Of a stretch of 64,000 bases of DNA, positions 1-8,636 are shown in pieces. A program made the translations under genes and the position numbers. The notes under the pieces were generated by a model. It was not told where the DNA came from, did no database searches, and saw only the letters and a list, made by a program, of their open reading frames with translations. The stretch's first letter is position 1. Every line of letters begins with the position of its first letter. Origin of the DNA: Pseudoclavibacter helvolus (GTDB lineage: Bacteria > Actinomycetota > Actinomycetes > Actinomycetales > Microbacteriaceae); contig NZ_JACHWJ010000005.1 of NCBI RefSeq assembly GCF_014191305.1, forward strand, positions 1-64,000, written 5' to 3'.

Positions 1-247
1 CGCACTCTCGCCCGTTGCCGCAGGCATCCCAGTCGAGGTCCTGCTCGTAGAACGCCTGGATGCTCGGCTCAAGCCCGGTCGGGATGACGTCGACGTCCTC
101 CTGCGGGCCGCTCCCCCCTCCGGAGCCGCCGCCTGCGAGCGTTGTGATGAGCGTGCATCCGCTGAGCACGAAGATCGCGGCGCCAGTCAGGAGCGAGGCG
201 CCGATGCCGCGCGACGCGACGCGACGACGGGTGGTCGGTGTCTTCAT
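1..247 (-). CDS. Secreted lipoprotein, probable alpha/beta hydrolase (N-terminal part only)
   Basis: The ATG start overlaps the holB stop codon (ATGA), so the two are translationally coupled. The 82 visible residues begin with an Arg-rich n-region, then a hydrophobic stretch ending in a lipobox (L-S-G-C). A Gly/Ser linker follows, then the segment FYEQDLDWDACGNGREC. That pattern, with its conserved Trp and Cys pair ahead of the hydrolase core, resembles actinobacterial TAP-like alpha/beta hydrolases (secreted peptidases or esterases), which often follow tmk-holB. The catalytic Ser, Asp and His lie outside the window, so the family call is inference. Confidence 0.65.
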   Translation of the reverse strand, partial: MKTPTTRRRVASRGIGASLLTGAAIFVLSGCTLITTLAGGGSGGGSGPQEDVDVIPTGLEPSIQAFYEQDLDWDACGNGREC

Positions 248-1413
248 GATGCTCCCTGTTGCTTCGGCGTCCAGCTGATCAAGAATGCCTCCAGGACAAG
301 CGCGACGGGCACGTTTGCGGCGAGTCGTGCTCTGGCCTTGCTGACCGCGTCGATGCTCGTGAGCACGTCGTCCGAGCTGCGGGAGTTCGTCGCTGCTTCC
401 AGTTCGTGTCTTCTGTGCTCGTTGACGAGCTCGACCGGCAGCTGGAGTTGGAGCATGAGCAGGTCGCGCAGGAGGGAGACGGAGTCGGTGAGGATGCGGT
501 CGATCGCGTCGACCTGGCCGCGCTTGGCCCTGCGCTTCTGGTGCTCCTCGAGCTCGCGGATCTGCCCTCGAAGCTGCCTCGGCACCGCCTGCCCCGGCGT
601 GAGCCCGAGCGACAGGAATGCCGCGGCCCGCTCCTTGTCGTCGCGGTCCGCCGCGTTGGCGGTCGCGTCCTCGTCGGCGATCGTAACGAGCTGCGCGGCC
701 TTGCGGACGGCATCGCCGGTCGTGCGGATGTCGAGGAGGCCGTCGAGCGACGCGTCGCGCCGCCCCCAGGCTTCCTCGCTGGTGGCAAGCCGCTTGGCCA
801 TGCCGACGTGGCTCTGAGCCTCGCGCGCCGCGCGGAGGGCGATGTCCGGTTCGATGCCGTCGCGTCGCACAAGCAGCCCAGCGACGTCGCGCACCTCTGG
901 CACGCGCAGGCGGACGCTGCGCACGCGCGAGCGGATCGTGGGCAGCAGGTCGGCCTCGCTCGGCGCGCAGAGCACCCAGACCGTCGACTCCGGCGGCTCC
1001 TCGATGGCCTTGAGCAGGGTGTTCGACGTGCGCGCCACCATGCGGTCTGCGTCCTCGACGATGATGACCCGGTAGCGCCCCGTCATGGGCGACATCGATG
1101 CGCGTTCCACGAGCTCACGCGCCGTCTTGATGTCGAGTTGCACGGTCTCAGTGACGACTGCCGTGAGGTCAGGGTGCGAGCGAGCACGCACCTGCACGCA
1201 GGACGGGCACACCCCGCATCCGTCGTTCGGGCACAGGAGCGCTGCCGCGAAGGCGTAGCCCATGTTGCTCCGACCTGAACCTGGAGGGCCGGTGATGAGC
1301 CAGGAGTTGGTCATGCCACTTGTATCGACGGCGCCTCGCTTGGAGGCCTTTGCCGCGTTCGTGAACAGGGCGATGGCGTCATCTTGACCTGAGAGGTCGT
1401 CCCACACGGTCAT
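244..1413 (-). CDS. holB: DNA polymerase III subunit delta'
   Basis: Clamp-loader subunit of the replicative polymerase, 389 aa. The N-terminal AAA+ domain has a degenerate P-loop GPPGSGRS (residues 42-49), where Arg replaces the Lys seen in DnaX, as expected for a subunit that does not hydrolyse ATP. A zinc module (Cys61, 66, 69, 72) and the motif AIEEPPESTVWVL follow. The ATG at 1413 was chosen because it lies 2 nt after the tmk stop and begins the conserved MTVWDDLSGQ segment. An in-frame extension upstream would run through tmk and is spurious. The operon order is topA-tmk-holB-lipoprotein. Confidence 0.93.
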   Translation of the reverse strand: MTVWDDLSGQDDAIALFTNAAKASKRGAVDTSGMTNSWLITGPPGSGRSNMGYAFAAALLCPNDGCGVCPSCVQVRARSHPDLTAVVTETVQLDIKTARELVERASMSPMTGRYRVIIVEDADRMVARTSNTLLKAIEEPPESTVWVLCAPSEADLLPTIRSRVRSVRLRVPEVRDVAGLLVRRDGIEPDIALRAAREAQSHVGMAKRLATSEEAWGRRDASLDGLLDIRTTGDAVRKAAQLVTIADEDATANAADRDDKERAAAFLSLGLTPGQAVPRQLRGQIRELEEHQKRRAKRGQVDAIDRILTDSVSLLRDLLMLQLQLPVELVNEHRRHELEAATNSRSSDDVLTSIDAVSKARARLAANVPVALVLEAFLISWTPKQQGAS

Positions 1414-1415
1414 GG

Positions 1416-2054
1416 CTAGACGCCTGCCGGTCGCCGCTCGAGGAGCTCGGCGACGCGGGTGCGGATGCGTTCGGCCACGTGCTCGCGCGGCTGAGTTGCG
1501 TCTATCACGAGGAACCTGTCGGGGTCTGCGGATGCGAGGCCGAGGAAGGCCGTGCGCACGGAGTCGTGGAAGGCTTTCGATTCGGCTTCGAGCCTGTCGT
1601 AGGTGCCACGGGTGGCGCCGATGCGTCGGCGCCCCTCCTCCGGGTCGAGGTCGAAGAGCACCGTGAGGTCTGGGAGCAGACCGCGCGCCGCCCACAGCGA
1701 GAGGTCCCTGACCTCGTCGGCACCAAGTTCGCGCCCAGTGCCCTGGTAGGCGATCGACGAGTCGAGGTAGCGGTCCTGCACCACGATTTCGCCGCGCTCG
1801 AGCGCCGGGCGGACGACGGTCGCGATGTGGTGCGCGCGGTCGGCGGCGTACAGGAGTGCCTCTGCTCGCGCATCCATGTGCCCCTTTCGGTGCAGCACGA
1901 GCTCGCGAATGTCGGCGCCGAGGTCGGTGCCGCCGGGTTCGCGGGTGCGCACGACCGTCTTGCCGAGCGAGGTCAGCCAGTTCTCGAGCAGGCCAGAGTG
2001 CGTCGACTTACCTGCCCCGTCGCCGCCCTCGAGCGTGATGAAGAGACCCGTCAT
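1416..2054 (-). CDS. tmk: Thymidylate kinase
   Basis: Phosphorylates dTMP to dTDP in dTTP synthesis. At 212 aa it is a typical length. It shows the P-loop EGGDGAGKST (residues 9-18), the substrate motif TREPGGTDLG and the DRYLDSSIAYQG block. The start ATG overlaps the topA stop (ATGA), and holB begins 2 nt downstream, so topA, tmk and holB are probably cotranscribed and coupled. Pairing tmk with holB is common across bacteria. Confidence 0.96.
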   Translation of the reverse strand: MTGLFITLEGGDGAGKSTHSGLLENWLTSLGKTVVRTREPGGTDLGADIRELVLHRKGHMDARAEALLYAADRAHHIATVVRPALERGEIVVQDRYLDSSIAYQGTGRELGADEVRDLSLWAARGLLPDLTVLFDLDPEEGRRRIGATRGTYDRLEAESKAFHDSVRTAFLGLASADPDRFLVIDATQPREHVAERIRTRVAELLERRPAGV

Positions 2055-4945
2055 TCGGTGGTTGCTGCTTCGCTGGCCTTGGCTGCCGGCTTCTTGGCCG
2101 GTGCGCGCTTGGCCGCTGGCTTCTTCGCCGCCGTCGTCTTGGCGGCCGCAGACTTGGCGGCGGGCTTCTTCGCAGCCGGCTTCTTGGCTGCTGGCTTCTT
2201 CGCCGCCGTCGTCTTGCGCTTCACCGGTCCCTTGGCACGCTTGTCGGCGAGCATCTGCACGGCCTCCTCGAACGTGACGTCCTCGGGGTTCGCGCCCCGT
2301 GACACCGTCACGTTCGTCTCGCCGTCGGTCACGTATGGGCCGAAGCGGCCGTCCTTGATCTTGATCGGCTTGCCACTCACCGGGTCGGCTTCAAATTCCT
2401 TGATGGCCGCCTTTGTGGTGCGAGCGCCATACTTCGGCTGCGCGAAGAGCTCGTGCGCCGCCTCGAGCGTCACCGTGAAGATCTCATCCTCGCTGGTGAG
2501 CGACCGCGTGTCGGTGCCCTTCTTCAAGTACGGGCCGTAGCGGCCGTTCTGTGCCGTGATCTCGGCGCCCGTCTCGGAGTCCGCGCCGACCACGCGCGGC
2601 AGCTCGAGCAGCCCGATGGCCTGCTCGTAGGTGACCTGCTCCGGGATCATCGACTTGAAGAGCGACGCCGTGCGCGGCTTGTCGGCAGCGGCGGCCTTCT
2701 TGGCGCGCGGCTTCTTCACGGGTCGACCCTCGGCTGCTGCGGCCTTCGCTTCGGCTTCCTCTGCGAGCGCCTTCGCTTTCGCCTCCGCTTCAGCGGCCGC
2801 TTCCTCTGCCTCAGACGGGCCTTCGGTCACGTACGGTCCGAATCGGCCATCCTTCACGAGGATGCGCTTGCCGGTCTCGGGGACGACGCCGAGGACGCGG
2901 TCGGTCTGGATGGGGGCCTCGACGAGTTCGACAGCCTTCTCGGCCGTCAGCTCATCTGGAGCGAGGTCCTCGGGAACGTTGACGCGGCGGGGAGTCTCGC
3001 CTTCCGTCTCCGGCGCGACCTCGAGGTAGGGGCCGTAGCGGCCGATGCGAAGGACGATGCCCTCTGCGAGCGGCGTGGAGTTGATCTCGCGCGCATCGAT
3101 CTCGCCGAGGTTGTCGATGACACCACGGAGCCCCTTGTGGTCTTCCGTGCCGAAGTAGAACCCACGCAGCCAGTCGTTGCGCTGCTCTGAGCCGGCGGCG
3201 ATCCGGTCGAGGTCACCCTCCATCTGCGCCGTGAAGTTGTACTCGACGAGGTCGTGGAAGTGCTCTTCGAGGAGGCGAACCACGGAGAAGGCGGTCCAGC
3301 TGGGGACAAGGGCGCTGCCGCGGGGCGCGACGTAGCCGCGGTCGATGATGGTGGAGATGATGGACGCGTACGTGGAGGGGCGGCCAATGCCGAGCTCGTC
3401 GAGGGTCTTGACGAGGCTTGCTTCCGTGTAGCGCGGCGGCGGGCTCGTCTCGTGGCTCTTCGCCTCAGCCGTCTCGGGGTCGAGCTTCTGCCCCTTCGTG
3501 AGCGGCGGTAGCTTGGCCTCGGCGGTGGTCGAGTCGTCGCGGGCCTCATCCTTGCCCTCCTCGTAGGCGGCGAGGAAGCCCCGGAAGGTGATGACGGTGC
3601 CTGATGCCTGGAACTCCGCGACCCGGCTCGTGACCGTGCCCTGAGCGTCAGACACGTCGACCGGAGATGCGTCGATCGTGACGGTCGCCGTCTGGCCCTT
3701 GGCGTCCGCCATCTGCGAGGCGATCGTGCGCTTCCAGATGAGGTCGTAGAGCTTGAAGTCGTTGGGGCTGAGCTTGGGGCGGAGCTCGCTCGGCAACGCG
3801 AACGTAGACCCGGCCGGCCTGACGGCCTCGTGCGCCTCCTGGGCGTTCTTCGACTTGGAGCCGTAGAGGCGAGGGGACGCGGGAACGGTCTCTGCACCGT
3901 AGAGCTTGGCCGCCTGCGTGCGTGCGGCGTTGAGCGCCTGCGACGAGAGCGAAGAGGAGTCGGTACGCATGTACGTGATGTAGCCGTTTTCGTACAGCGA
4001 CTGCGCGACGCTCATCGTCTGGCGTGCGGTGAAGCGCAGCTTGCGCGCAGCTTCCTGCTGCAGCGTCGACGTCGTGAACGGCGCGGCGGGACGGCGCGTG
4101 TACGGCTTGGACTCGACCGAGGAGACGGTGACAGGGACGGTGCCCGCAGCGAGCTGCACGGTCAACGTCGTCGCCTCGGCCTCACCGAGAATCACGGACG
4201 AGTTCTTGAGCACACCGTGGTCGTCGAAGTCGCGCCCGGTTGCCACGCGCTCGCCGTCGAGCTTCGTCAGGCGGGCCACGAAGGCGGAGCCTTCCTTGCC
4301 CTGCTCTGGTGCGAAGCGAGCTTCGACACCCCAGTAGCTGGCCTTCACGAATGCAAGGCGCTCACGCTCGCGGTCGACGATGAGACGGGTTGCCGCCGAC
4401 TGAACGCGACCGGCGGAGAGGCCGGGGCCGACCTTGCGCCACAGCACGGGCGACACCTCGTAGCCGTAGAGGCGGTCGAGGATGCGCCTGGTCTCCTGGG
4501 CGTCGACGAGGTGGACGTCGATGTCGCGGGTGCGGTCCTTCGCGGCTTCGATCGCCTCGCGGGTGATCTCGTGGAACACCATGCGCTTGACGGGGACCTT
4601 CGGCTGCAGCACCTGGAGAAGGTGCCACGCGATGGCTTCTCCTTCGCGGTCCTCATCAGTTGCGAGGATGAGCTCGTCCGCATCCTTCAGAGCTCGCTTG
4701 AGCTCGGCGACGGTCTTTTTCTTCTGTTCGGAGACCACGTAGTACGGCTCGAACCCGTTGTCGACGTCGACGCTGAACTTCCCGAGCGAGCCCTTCTTGA
4801 GCTCTGGCGGGAGGTTCTTGGGCTCGATGAGGTCGCGAATGTGGCCGACAGAAGCGAGCACGGTGTAGTCATCACCGAGATACTGCGAGATGCTCTTCAC
4901 TTTGGTCGGCGACTCGACGATGACCAGTGTGTTGCTGCCTGACAC
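2051..4945 (-). CDS. topA: DNA topoisomerase I
   Basis: Type IA topoisomerase that relaxes negative supercoils, 964 aa. The Toprim domain starts immediately (TLVIVESPTKVKS), with the acidic cluster ATDEDREGE at 95-103 and the catalytic tyrosine in TYMRTDS (Tyr325). The C-terminal half carries several 'GRYGPYL/GRFGPYV' repeats and ends in about 50 residues of Lys/Ala/Pro repeats, the basic tail typical of actinobacterial enzymes. GTG at 4945 was chosen because AAGGA lies 6 nt upstream and the Toprim fold begins there. The in-frame ATG at 5035 sits inside a TATAAT -10 box, so it cannot be the start. Confidence 0.95.
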   Translation of the reverse strand: MSGSNTLVIVESPTKVKSISQYLGDDYTVLASVGHIRDLIEPKNLPPELKKGSLGKFSVDVDNGFEPYYVVSEQKKKTVAELKRALKDADELILATDEDREGEAIAWHLLQVLQPKVPVKRMVFHEITREAIEAAKDRTRDIDVHLVDAQETRRILDRLYGYEVSPVLWRKVGPGLSAGRVQSAATRLIVDRERERLAFVKASYWGVEARFAPEQGKEGSAFVARLTKLDGERVATGRDFDDHGVLKNSSVILGEAEATTLTVQLAAGTVPVTVSSVESKPYTRRPAAPFTTSTLQQEAARKLRFTARQTMSVAQSLYENGYITYMRTDSSSLSSQALNAARTQAAKLYGAETVPASPRLYGSKSKNAQEAHEAVRPAGSTFALPSELRPKLSPNDFKLYDLIWKRTIASQMADAKGQTATVTIDASPVDVSDAQGTVTSRVAEFQASGTVITFRGFLAAYEEGKDEARDDSTTAEAKLPPLTKGQKLDPETAEAKSHETSPPPRYTEASLVKTLDELGIGRPSTYASIISTIIDRGYVAPRGSALVPSWTAFSVVRLLEEHFHDLVEYNFTAQMEGDLDRIAAGSEQRNDWLRGFYFGTEDHKGLRGVIDNLGEIDAREINSTPLAEGIVLRIGRYGPYLEVAPETEGETPRRVNVPEDLAPDELTAEKAVELVEAPIQTDRVLGVVPETGKRILVKDGRFGPYVTEGPSEAEEAAAEAEAKAKALAEEAEAKAAAAEGRPVKKPRAKKAAAADKPRTASLFKSMIPEQVTYEQAIGLLELPRVVGADSETGAEITAQNGRYGPYLKKGTDTRSLTSEDEIFTVTLEAAHELFAQPKYGARTTKAAIKEFEADPVSGKPIKIKDGRFGPYVTDGETNVTVSRGANPEDVTFEEAVQMLADKRAKGPVKRKTTAAKKPAAKKPAAKKPAAKSAAAKTTAAKKPAAKRAPAKKPAAKASEAATTE

Positions 4946-5033
4946 AAGCGTTCCTTGGATGGGTCTGCGTGCTTTCGCACGACGATTCCGGCTGGCCGGA
5001 GTGATGTGGGGGCTGTTGCCACCCGTCGTCGTC

Positions 5034-5062
5034 ATTATATGGACGGGCTGGCTGGACGGAAG
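5034..5062 (-). promoter_or_regulatory. Promoter of topA-tmk-holB
   Basis: On the minus strand a consensus TATAAT (5039-5034) has a weak -35 (CTTCCG) 17 nt upstream. The predicted start near 5027 leaves a leader of about 80 nt before the topA GTG. It separates topA transcription from the Tad genes upstream. Confidence 0.6.
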
Positions 5063-5097
5063 GCCTCCAACTGCTGGCGGCTCCGCCTCACGACTTC

Positions 5098-5448
5098 TCA
5101 TTTCGGCGGCGGTCCTGCCCTCGACGGTTCCGAAAAGACGAACGGGCCGGACTTTACACGAACTCGCACAACGGCCTCACGGCCGCTGACCGTGCACTCC
5201 ACGAGGAATGCCCCGTTCGCTCTCACGACTCGGGCCGCTTCGGAGCACGGTTCGCCGCTTCTGAGGCCAGAGGCGACATCGGCGGCGGCAAGTGCGCCAG
5301 CATCGGCCGCGGCCTGCGCCGACTGCCTCGCCGGGAAGGCGGCCAGCACGCTGACCGCCCCCACGGTGACGGCCAGGATGAGCAACGCCACTGCGAGTAC
5401 GACGACGCCGCCGGCCCCGCGCTCCCCGCTCAGGCCTGCGGCGCTCAT
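5098..5448 (-). CDS. TadE-like protein of the helicase/secretion neighbourhood (Rv3654c type)
   Basis: A 116-aa protein with one N-terminal membrane segment (about residues 12-37) preceded by GERGAGG, then a small extracytoplasmic domain with two cysteines. This matches the TadE-like proteins that sit at the end of actinobacterial Tad/Flp clusters next to a helicase or topA. Its ATG overlaps the stop of the preceding TadE gene (ATGA). It is probably a minor pilin-like component of the Flp pilus. The role is inferred from the family and neighbourhood. Confidence 0.8.
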   Translation of the reverse strand: MSAAGLSGERGAGGVVVLAVALLILAVTVGAVSVLAAFPARQSAQAAADAGALAAADVASGLRSGEPCSEAARVVRANGAFLVECTVSGREAVVRVRVKSGPFVFSEPSRAGPPPK

Positions 5449-5807
5449 CGACCCCCGCCAAGCGCGCAGGCCCGGGCGGCCACGCGAATCGGGAGCTCGC
5501 GCTCGCCGAGTTCGAGCGATGTGGATGCGCGTGCGCAGACCAGGTCGTCCGGTCGACTGATCTCAAGCTCTGCGGATGGCACCAGGGCAAGGACGTTGTC
5601 GCGCGCGACCTCCTCATCGTCTCCTCTTGCGATGAGCCGCACCGCGTCGGCAACGGCGTCTTGGAGCCGGACCTGCACCACAACGCCCTGGAGCCCGGCG
5701 AGGCAGAACGCGAGCAGCAGGACGATGGCGGGTGCGACGATGGCGAACTCCGCCGTCGCGGACCCCCTGGCCGACGCCGGGCGCCATCGCAACACCCGGC
5801 GCATCAT
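5445..5807 (-). CDS. TadE family pilus assembly protein
   Basis: A 120-aa TadE-like protein with the diagnostic GSATAEFAIVAPAIVLLL processing site and membrane helix (about residues 14-40), followed by a short extracytoplasmic domain with two cysteines. TadE proteins are pseudopilins cleaved after the Gly of this motif by the Tad prepilin peptidase. The gene overlaps both neighbours by 4 nt (ATGA), placing it in the middle of the Tad operon. Confidence 0.87.
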   Translation of the reverse strand: MMRRVLRWRPASARGSATAEFAIVAPAIVLLLAFCLAGLQGVVVQVRLQDAVADAVRLIARGDDEEVARDNVLALVPSAELEISRPDDLVCARASTSLELGERELPIRVAARACALGGGR

Positions 5808-6022
5808 TCGTCCAGCGTGAGGGCGGTCCGGATGATGTTCTCGAGCATCCCCCGCACCTCGTCGCTCTGCATGATGACGACGAGCAGCCCCGCGAAGGCG
5901 ACAGCCGCCATCGTGGCGATCGCGTATTCGGCGGTCGCGGCTCCTTCCTCGTCGCGAAGTCGGCGGTGGACCCCGAGCAGTCGGGCGTTCGATCGCTCGA
6001 TGAGGTTCTGGATCTGGAACAT
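5804..6022 (-). CDS. DUF4244 Flp-pilin-like small protein
   Basis: A 72-aa protein with the pilin-type segment DEEGAATAEYAIATMAAVAFAG, where the Glu is at +5 after the presumed cleavage Gly. This is the signature of the actinobacterial DUF4244/Flp-type major pilin candidates. GAGAGG lies about 8 nt before the ATG. The next gene begins with an ATGA overlap. It is the likely structural pilin of this cluster; the polymer itself is inferred. Confidence 0.85.
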   Translation of the reverse strand: MFQIQNLIERSNARLLGVHRRLRDEEGAATAEYAIATMAAVAFAGLLVVIMQSDEVRGMLENIIRTALTLDE

Positions 6023-6055
6023 GGGTGTACCTCTCTTATTACGTATTGCCAGTTC

Positions 6056-6069
6056 GAATTCGGCACGAG
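6056..6069. other. 14-nt string identical to a cDNA-library EcoRI adaptor
   Basis: In the 87-nt gap between the F-protein and pilin genes the sequence GAATTCGGCACGAG occurs. It is the same as the EcoRI adaptor used in lambda-ZAP cDNA cloning. The flanks read smoothly into the two genes, so it may be chance. Confidence 0.3.
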
Positions 6070-6109
6070 CGTCCGGGGCGGCTCAGGGCGAGACATTGAC
6101 AGACACGGC

Positions 6110-7150
6110 CTAGAGCTGCGAGATGGTCTGGGTCACGACGGCGAGGATGAGCGGCGCGACGCCGAGCAGCAGGAAAGCGGGGAGCACGCAGAGCCCGAGT
6201 GGCAGCATGAGGCGCACGCCGAGCTCGGTCGCATTTCTGCTCGACACCGAACGCGCATCGCGACGCTCGAGGGCCGCTTCACTGCGGAGGAGCGACGCCG
6301 CGGGTACGCCTGCCTCTCGGGCGAGAGTCAGCACGCGCTCGACTCGGCTCTCGGCGGGCGGCTTCCGCGCGCGGTGAAGCCGAGTGCCGGCGAGACCCGC
6401 GTCTTCGAGGACTCGACGCACGTGGAGCAGCACTGCGAGCGCGGAGGCGCCCCCGAGCATGCCGAGCGCCGTCAGGTCGAGAGCGAGGCCGGGCAGGGGT
6501 TCTCGTCTCGACGCCGCCGCAATGAGTGCCCGGTTCCAGAGCTGGGCGGCGAGCATGAGCGCGAGGCCTCCTGCAAGGCACGCGAGGCCGATCGGCGTCC
6601 CGAGGAGAATCCCGAGGCTGTCGAAACCGAGGGCGAGGCCCAGCAGCACGCCGACGGCGGGCAGGCCCATGACGAGACGGGCCGCGCTGCTCGGGCCTGC
6701 GAGCGCGAGCTCCACCTCGCGCTCGGCCGCACCGAAATCACGGAAGGTCTGGGCCAGATCGGAGAGGCCCCGCGCGAGCGGCGCCCCGGTGCGCTCCGCG
6801 AGCGACCAGGCGCATCCGAGAGCTCGCCAGCTCGACTGGTCGTGGTCCCGCAGGATGGCCCCGACGCTCAGCCCCGCGCGCATGCCCCTCGCAACACTCA
6901 CCTCGACGGGTTCGATCTCTCCTGCTCGGCCCTGCAAGGTGCCAGTGAGCCGTGCCCTCAGTCGGGCCTCGCCCCTCAGCGCGCGCCGCGCCCACCCGCT
7001 GTGGTCAGGCAGACGCGGATGCTCGAAAGCCGCGAAGCTCGCGACGTGCTGCCAAGCGGAGACCGGCGTCGCGCCTCCCGCGAGCAGCGCCGCGAGCCGT
7101 TCGACGACCGCGGCGGCGTGTTCCGCAGCGTCGACGTCGCGCCGCGTCAT
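6110..7150 (-). CDS. Type II secretion F-domain protein (TadB/TadC-like)
   Basis: A 346-aa inner-membrane platform protein of the Tad machine. The N-terminal half is soluble and helical. A double membrane segment follows (about residues 158-205), then a cytoplasmic loop and a final hydrophobic helix at 315-346, as in GspF/TadC proteins. Mycobacteria have two such proteins (Rv3658c and Rv3657c). Here only one frame is present, so it may do both jobs or be a fusion. The start overlaps the tadA stop by ATGA. Confidence 0.82.
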   Translation of the reverse strand: MTRRDVDAAEHAAAVVERLAALLAGGATPVSAWQHVASFAAFEHPRLPDHSGWARRALRGEARLRARLTGTLQGRAGEIEPVEVSVARGMRAGLSVGAILRDHDQSSWRALGCAWSLAERTGAPLARGLSDLAQTFRDFGAAEREVELALAGPSSAARLVMGLPAVGVLLGLALGFDSLGILLGTPIGLACLAGGLALMLAAQLWNRALIAAASRREPLPGLALDLTALGMLGGASALAVLLHVRRVLEDAGLAGTRLHRARKPPAESRVERVLTLAREAGVPAASLLRSEAALERRDARSVSSRNATELGVRLMLPLGLCVLPAFLLLGVAPLILAVVTQTISQL

Positions 7151-8319
7151 GGTCGCCCCGGATCTCGACGGCGCCCGGCCTCAGGACCGCCGGCGAGCGA
7201 CGGCGCGATGGTCGTGACGTTCCCTGTCTTCTTCGACTCGCGGCCCTTGACCGAAACGACGGCAAGACGACCGGCGTCGTCGAGGAGGAACTCTCCGATG
7301 TCTGCGAGCCTTCTGTTACCTGCCGCCGTGCGTTCGACGTGCATCACAAGATCGATCGCGCTCACCGTCTGCCGAGCCACCGCATCCTGCGTCATCCCCG
7401 CGAGCGCGCCGAGCGCCTCGAGCCGAGACGGCACGTCGGCGAGTGAGTTCGCGTGGAGCGTGCCCGCGCCGCCGTCGTGGCCGGTGTTGAGCGCAGCCAG
7501 CAGTTCCCTGAGCTCGGCGCCACGGCACTCTCCGAGCACAAGGCGGTCAGGGCGCATGCGCAGCGACTCGCGCACCAGACGCTCGAGTGGCACGCTCCCC
7601 GCTCCCTCGATGTTCGCCTGCCTCGCCTCGAGCGAGACGCTGTGGGGATGCGCGATGCGGAGCTCGGCCACGTCCTCGATCACGATGATGCGGTCTCGCG
7701 GGTCGGCCTCCGAGAGCATGGCGGAGAGGAACGTCGTCTTGCCGCTGCCTCCAGCTCCCGTGACAAGCACGTTCGCTCGCGCTCGCACCGCCTCTCGGAC
7801 CAGCTCCTCGGCTCCCGGGGAGAAGAACGCCTGCCGGTCGAGCTGCGCGATCGTGAGCTGGCGCACCCTCGGCGCCCTGATCGAGAGGAGGGTGCCGGAG
7901 ATCGAGACGGGTGGGAGCACGGCGTGCACGCGAATTCCATCCGCGATCCGCACATCGACGCACGGCGCAGACTCATCGAGGTGCCTGCCGCCTGCTGCGA
8001 CGATTCGGACGGCGAGCTCACGAAGCGCGCGCTCGCTCGGTGCGAGCCAGGACTCCTCTCGCTCTGCGCCCCTCCCGCGGTCGACGTAGAGCCCGTCGGC
8101 ACCGTTGACGAAGAGGTCGGTCACTTCGCCGTCTGCAACGAACGCCGCCAGGGGGCCGAACGCATCCGCTTGGCCTCGCGTCAGCGAGCGCACGGGGCGC
8201 GCCGTGCCATCGTAGAGGGCTGCCCGCGGCGGCAGCGTGAGTGACGCCGCCCGTTGAGCCGCCGGACGTGCGACGAAGCGCTGAGCGGACGCAGGACCAG
8301 GAGCTGAGCCGTATGACAT
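7147..8319 (-). CDS. tadA: Tad/Flp pilus assembly ATPase (CpaF family)
   Basis: A 390-aa GspE/CpaF-type ATPase that powers pilus assembly at the inner membrane. It has Walker A GAGGSGKTT (188-196), the Asp box IIVIEDVAELRI, Walker B RPDRLVLGECRGAE and the His box AGTLHANS. It is first in a five-gene operon linked by ATGA overlaps except before the pilin gene. A TACGCT box lies 6 nt before the ATG, so the mRNA is probably leaderless. The ssd gene usually found upstream is absent; an IS630 element lies there instead. Confidence 0.92.
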   Translation of the reverse strand: MSYGSAPGPASAQRFVARPAAQRAASLTLPPRAALYDGTARPVRSLTRGQADAFGPLAAFVADGEVTDLFVNGADGLYVDRGRGAEREESWLAPSERALRELAVRIVAAGGRHLDESAPCVDVRIADGIRVHAVLPPVSISGTLLSIRAPRVRQLTIAQLDRQAFFSPGAEELVREAVRARANVLVTGAGGSGKTTFLSAMLSEADPRDRIIVIEDVAELRIAHPHSVSLEARQANIEGAGSVPLERLVRESLRMRPDRLVLGECRGAELRELLAALNTGHDGGAGTLHANSLADVPSRLEALGALAGMTQDAVARQTVSAIDLVMHVERTAAGNRRLADIGEFLLDDAGRLAVVSVKGRESKKTGNVTTIAPSLAGGPEAGRRRDPGRP

Positions 8320-8325
8320 GCCCGA

Positions 8326-8331
8326 AGCGTA
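8326..8331 (-). promoter_or_regulatory. Leaderless -10 box of tadA
   Basis: TACGCT on the minus strand ends 6 nt before the tadA ATG, the TANNNT spacing expected when transcription starts at the start codon itself. No Shine-Dalgarno sequence fits in that gap. Confidence 0.55.
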
Positions 8332-8468
8332 GGAACACCGGGCACCTCATGGTGTGGCGGGCATCTTCGCTGTGGAGTGCGCGTTCTGCACAGGGCCGAG
8401 GTCGTCAGAGTCGCATCGCGCCAGCACGGCCGGACGCGCCGTGCGCGGGCGTCGCGCAGTTAACTGAA

Positions 8469-8502
8469 GAGGCGCCCGGACAGGGGGATATCCGAGCGCC
8501 TC
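8469..8502. terminator. Hairpin between tadA and the IS630 element
   Basis: Two 12-nt arms, GAGGCGCCCGGA and TCCGAGCGCCTC, pair with one mismatch around a 10-nt loop. There is no T tract on either side. It may be the terminator of a gene now lost to rearrangement. The rest of 8320-8584 shows no supported gene. Confidence 0.4.
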
Positions 8503-8586
8503 AGCTCATGCAGCGTTCAGGGGGGGTTGATTGCTGCAGAGCCACGATAGTTGCGACAGAGAGCGAAACCATCGATGTCCATCCTA

Positions 8587-8628
8587 GTGCTGCGTGTCGT
8601 TAGTTCCTAAACGGTTTGTGTTTGGGAG
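8587..8628 (+). repeat. Left terminal inverted repeat of the IS630 element
   Basis: The outer nine bases GTGCTGCGT match the right end at seven positions. A conserved internal ACGGTT core lies at about position 25 from both ends. The repeat ends inside the transposase ribosome-binding site. Confidence 0.7.
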
Positions 8629-8636
8629 AATGTGGA

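Noticed and set aside
2631-3029. Plus-strand frame rich in Ala/Ser within topA
   Set aside because: Arises from the reverse complement of the Lys/Ala/Pro repeats of topoisomerase I.
5732-8089. Long open frame (785 codons) antisense to the Tad genes
   Set aside because: It is the mirror of GC-biased codons in tadA and the F-protein genes, has no domain or ribosome site, and conflicts with well supported genes.
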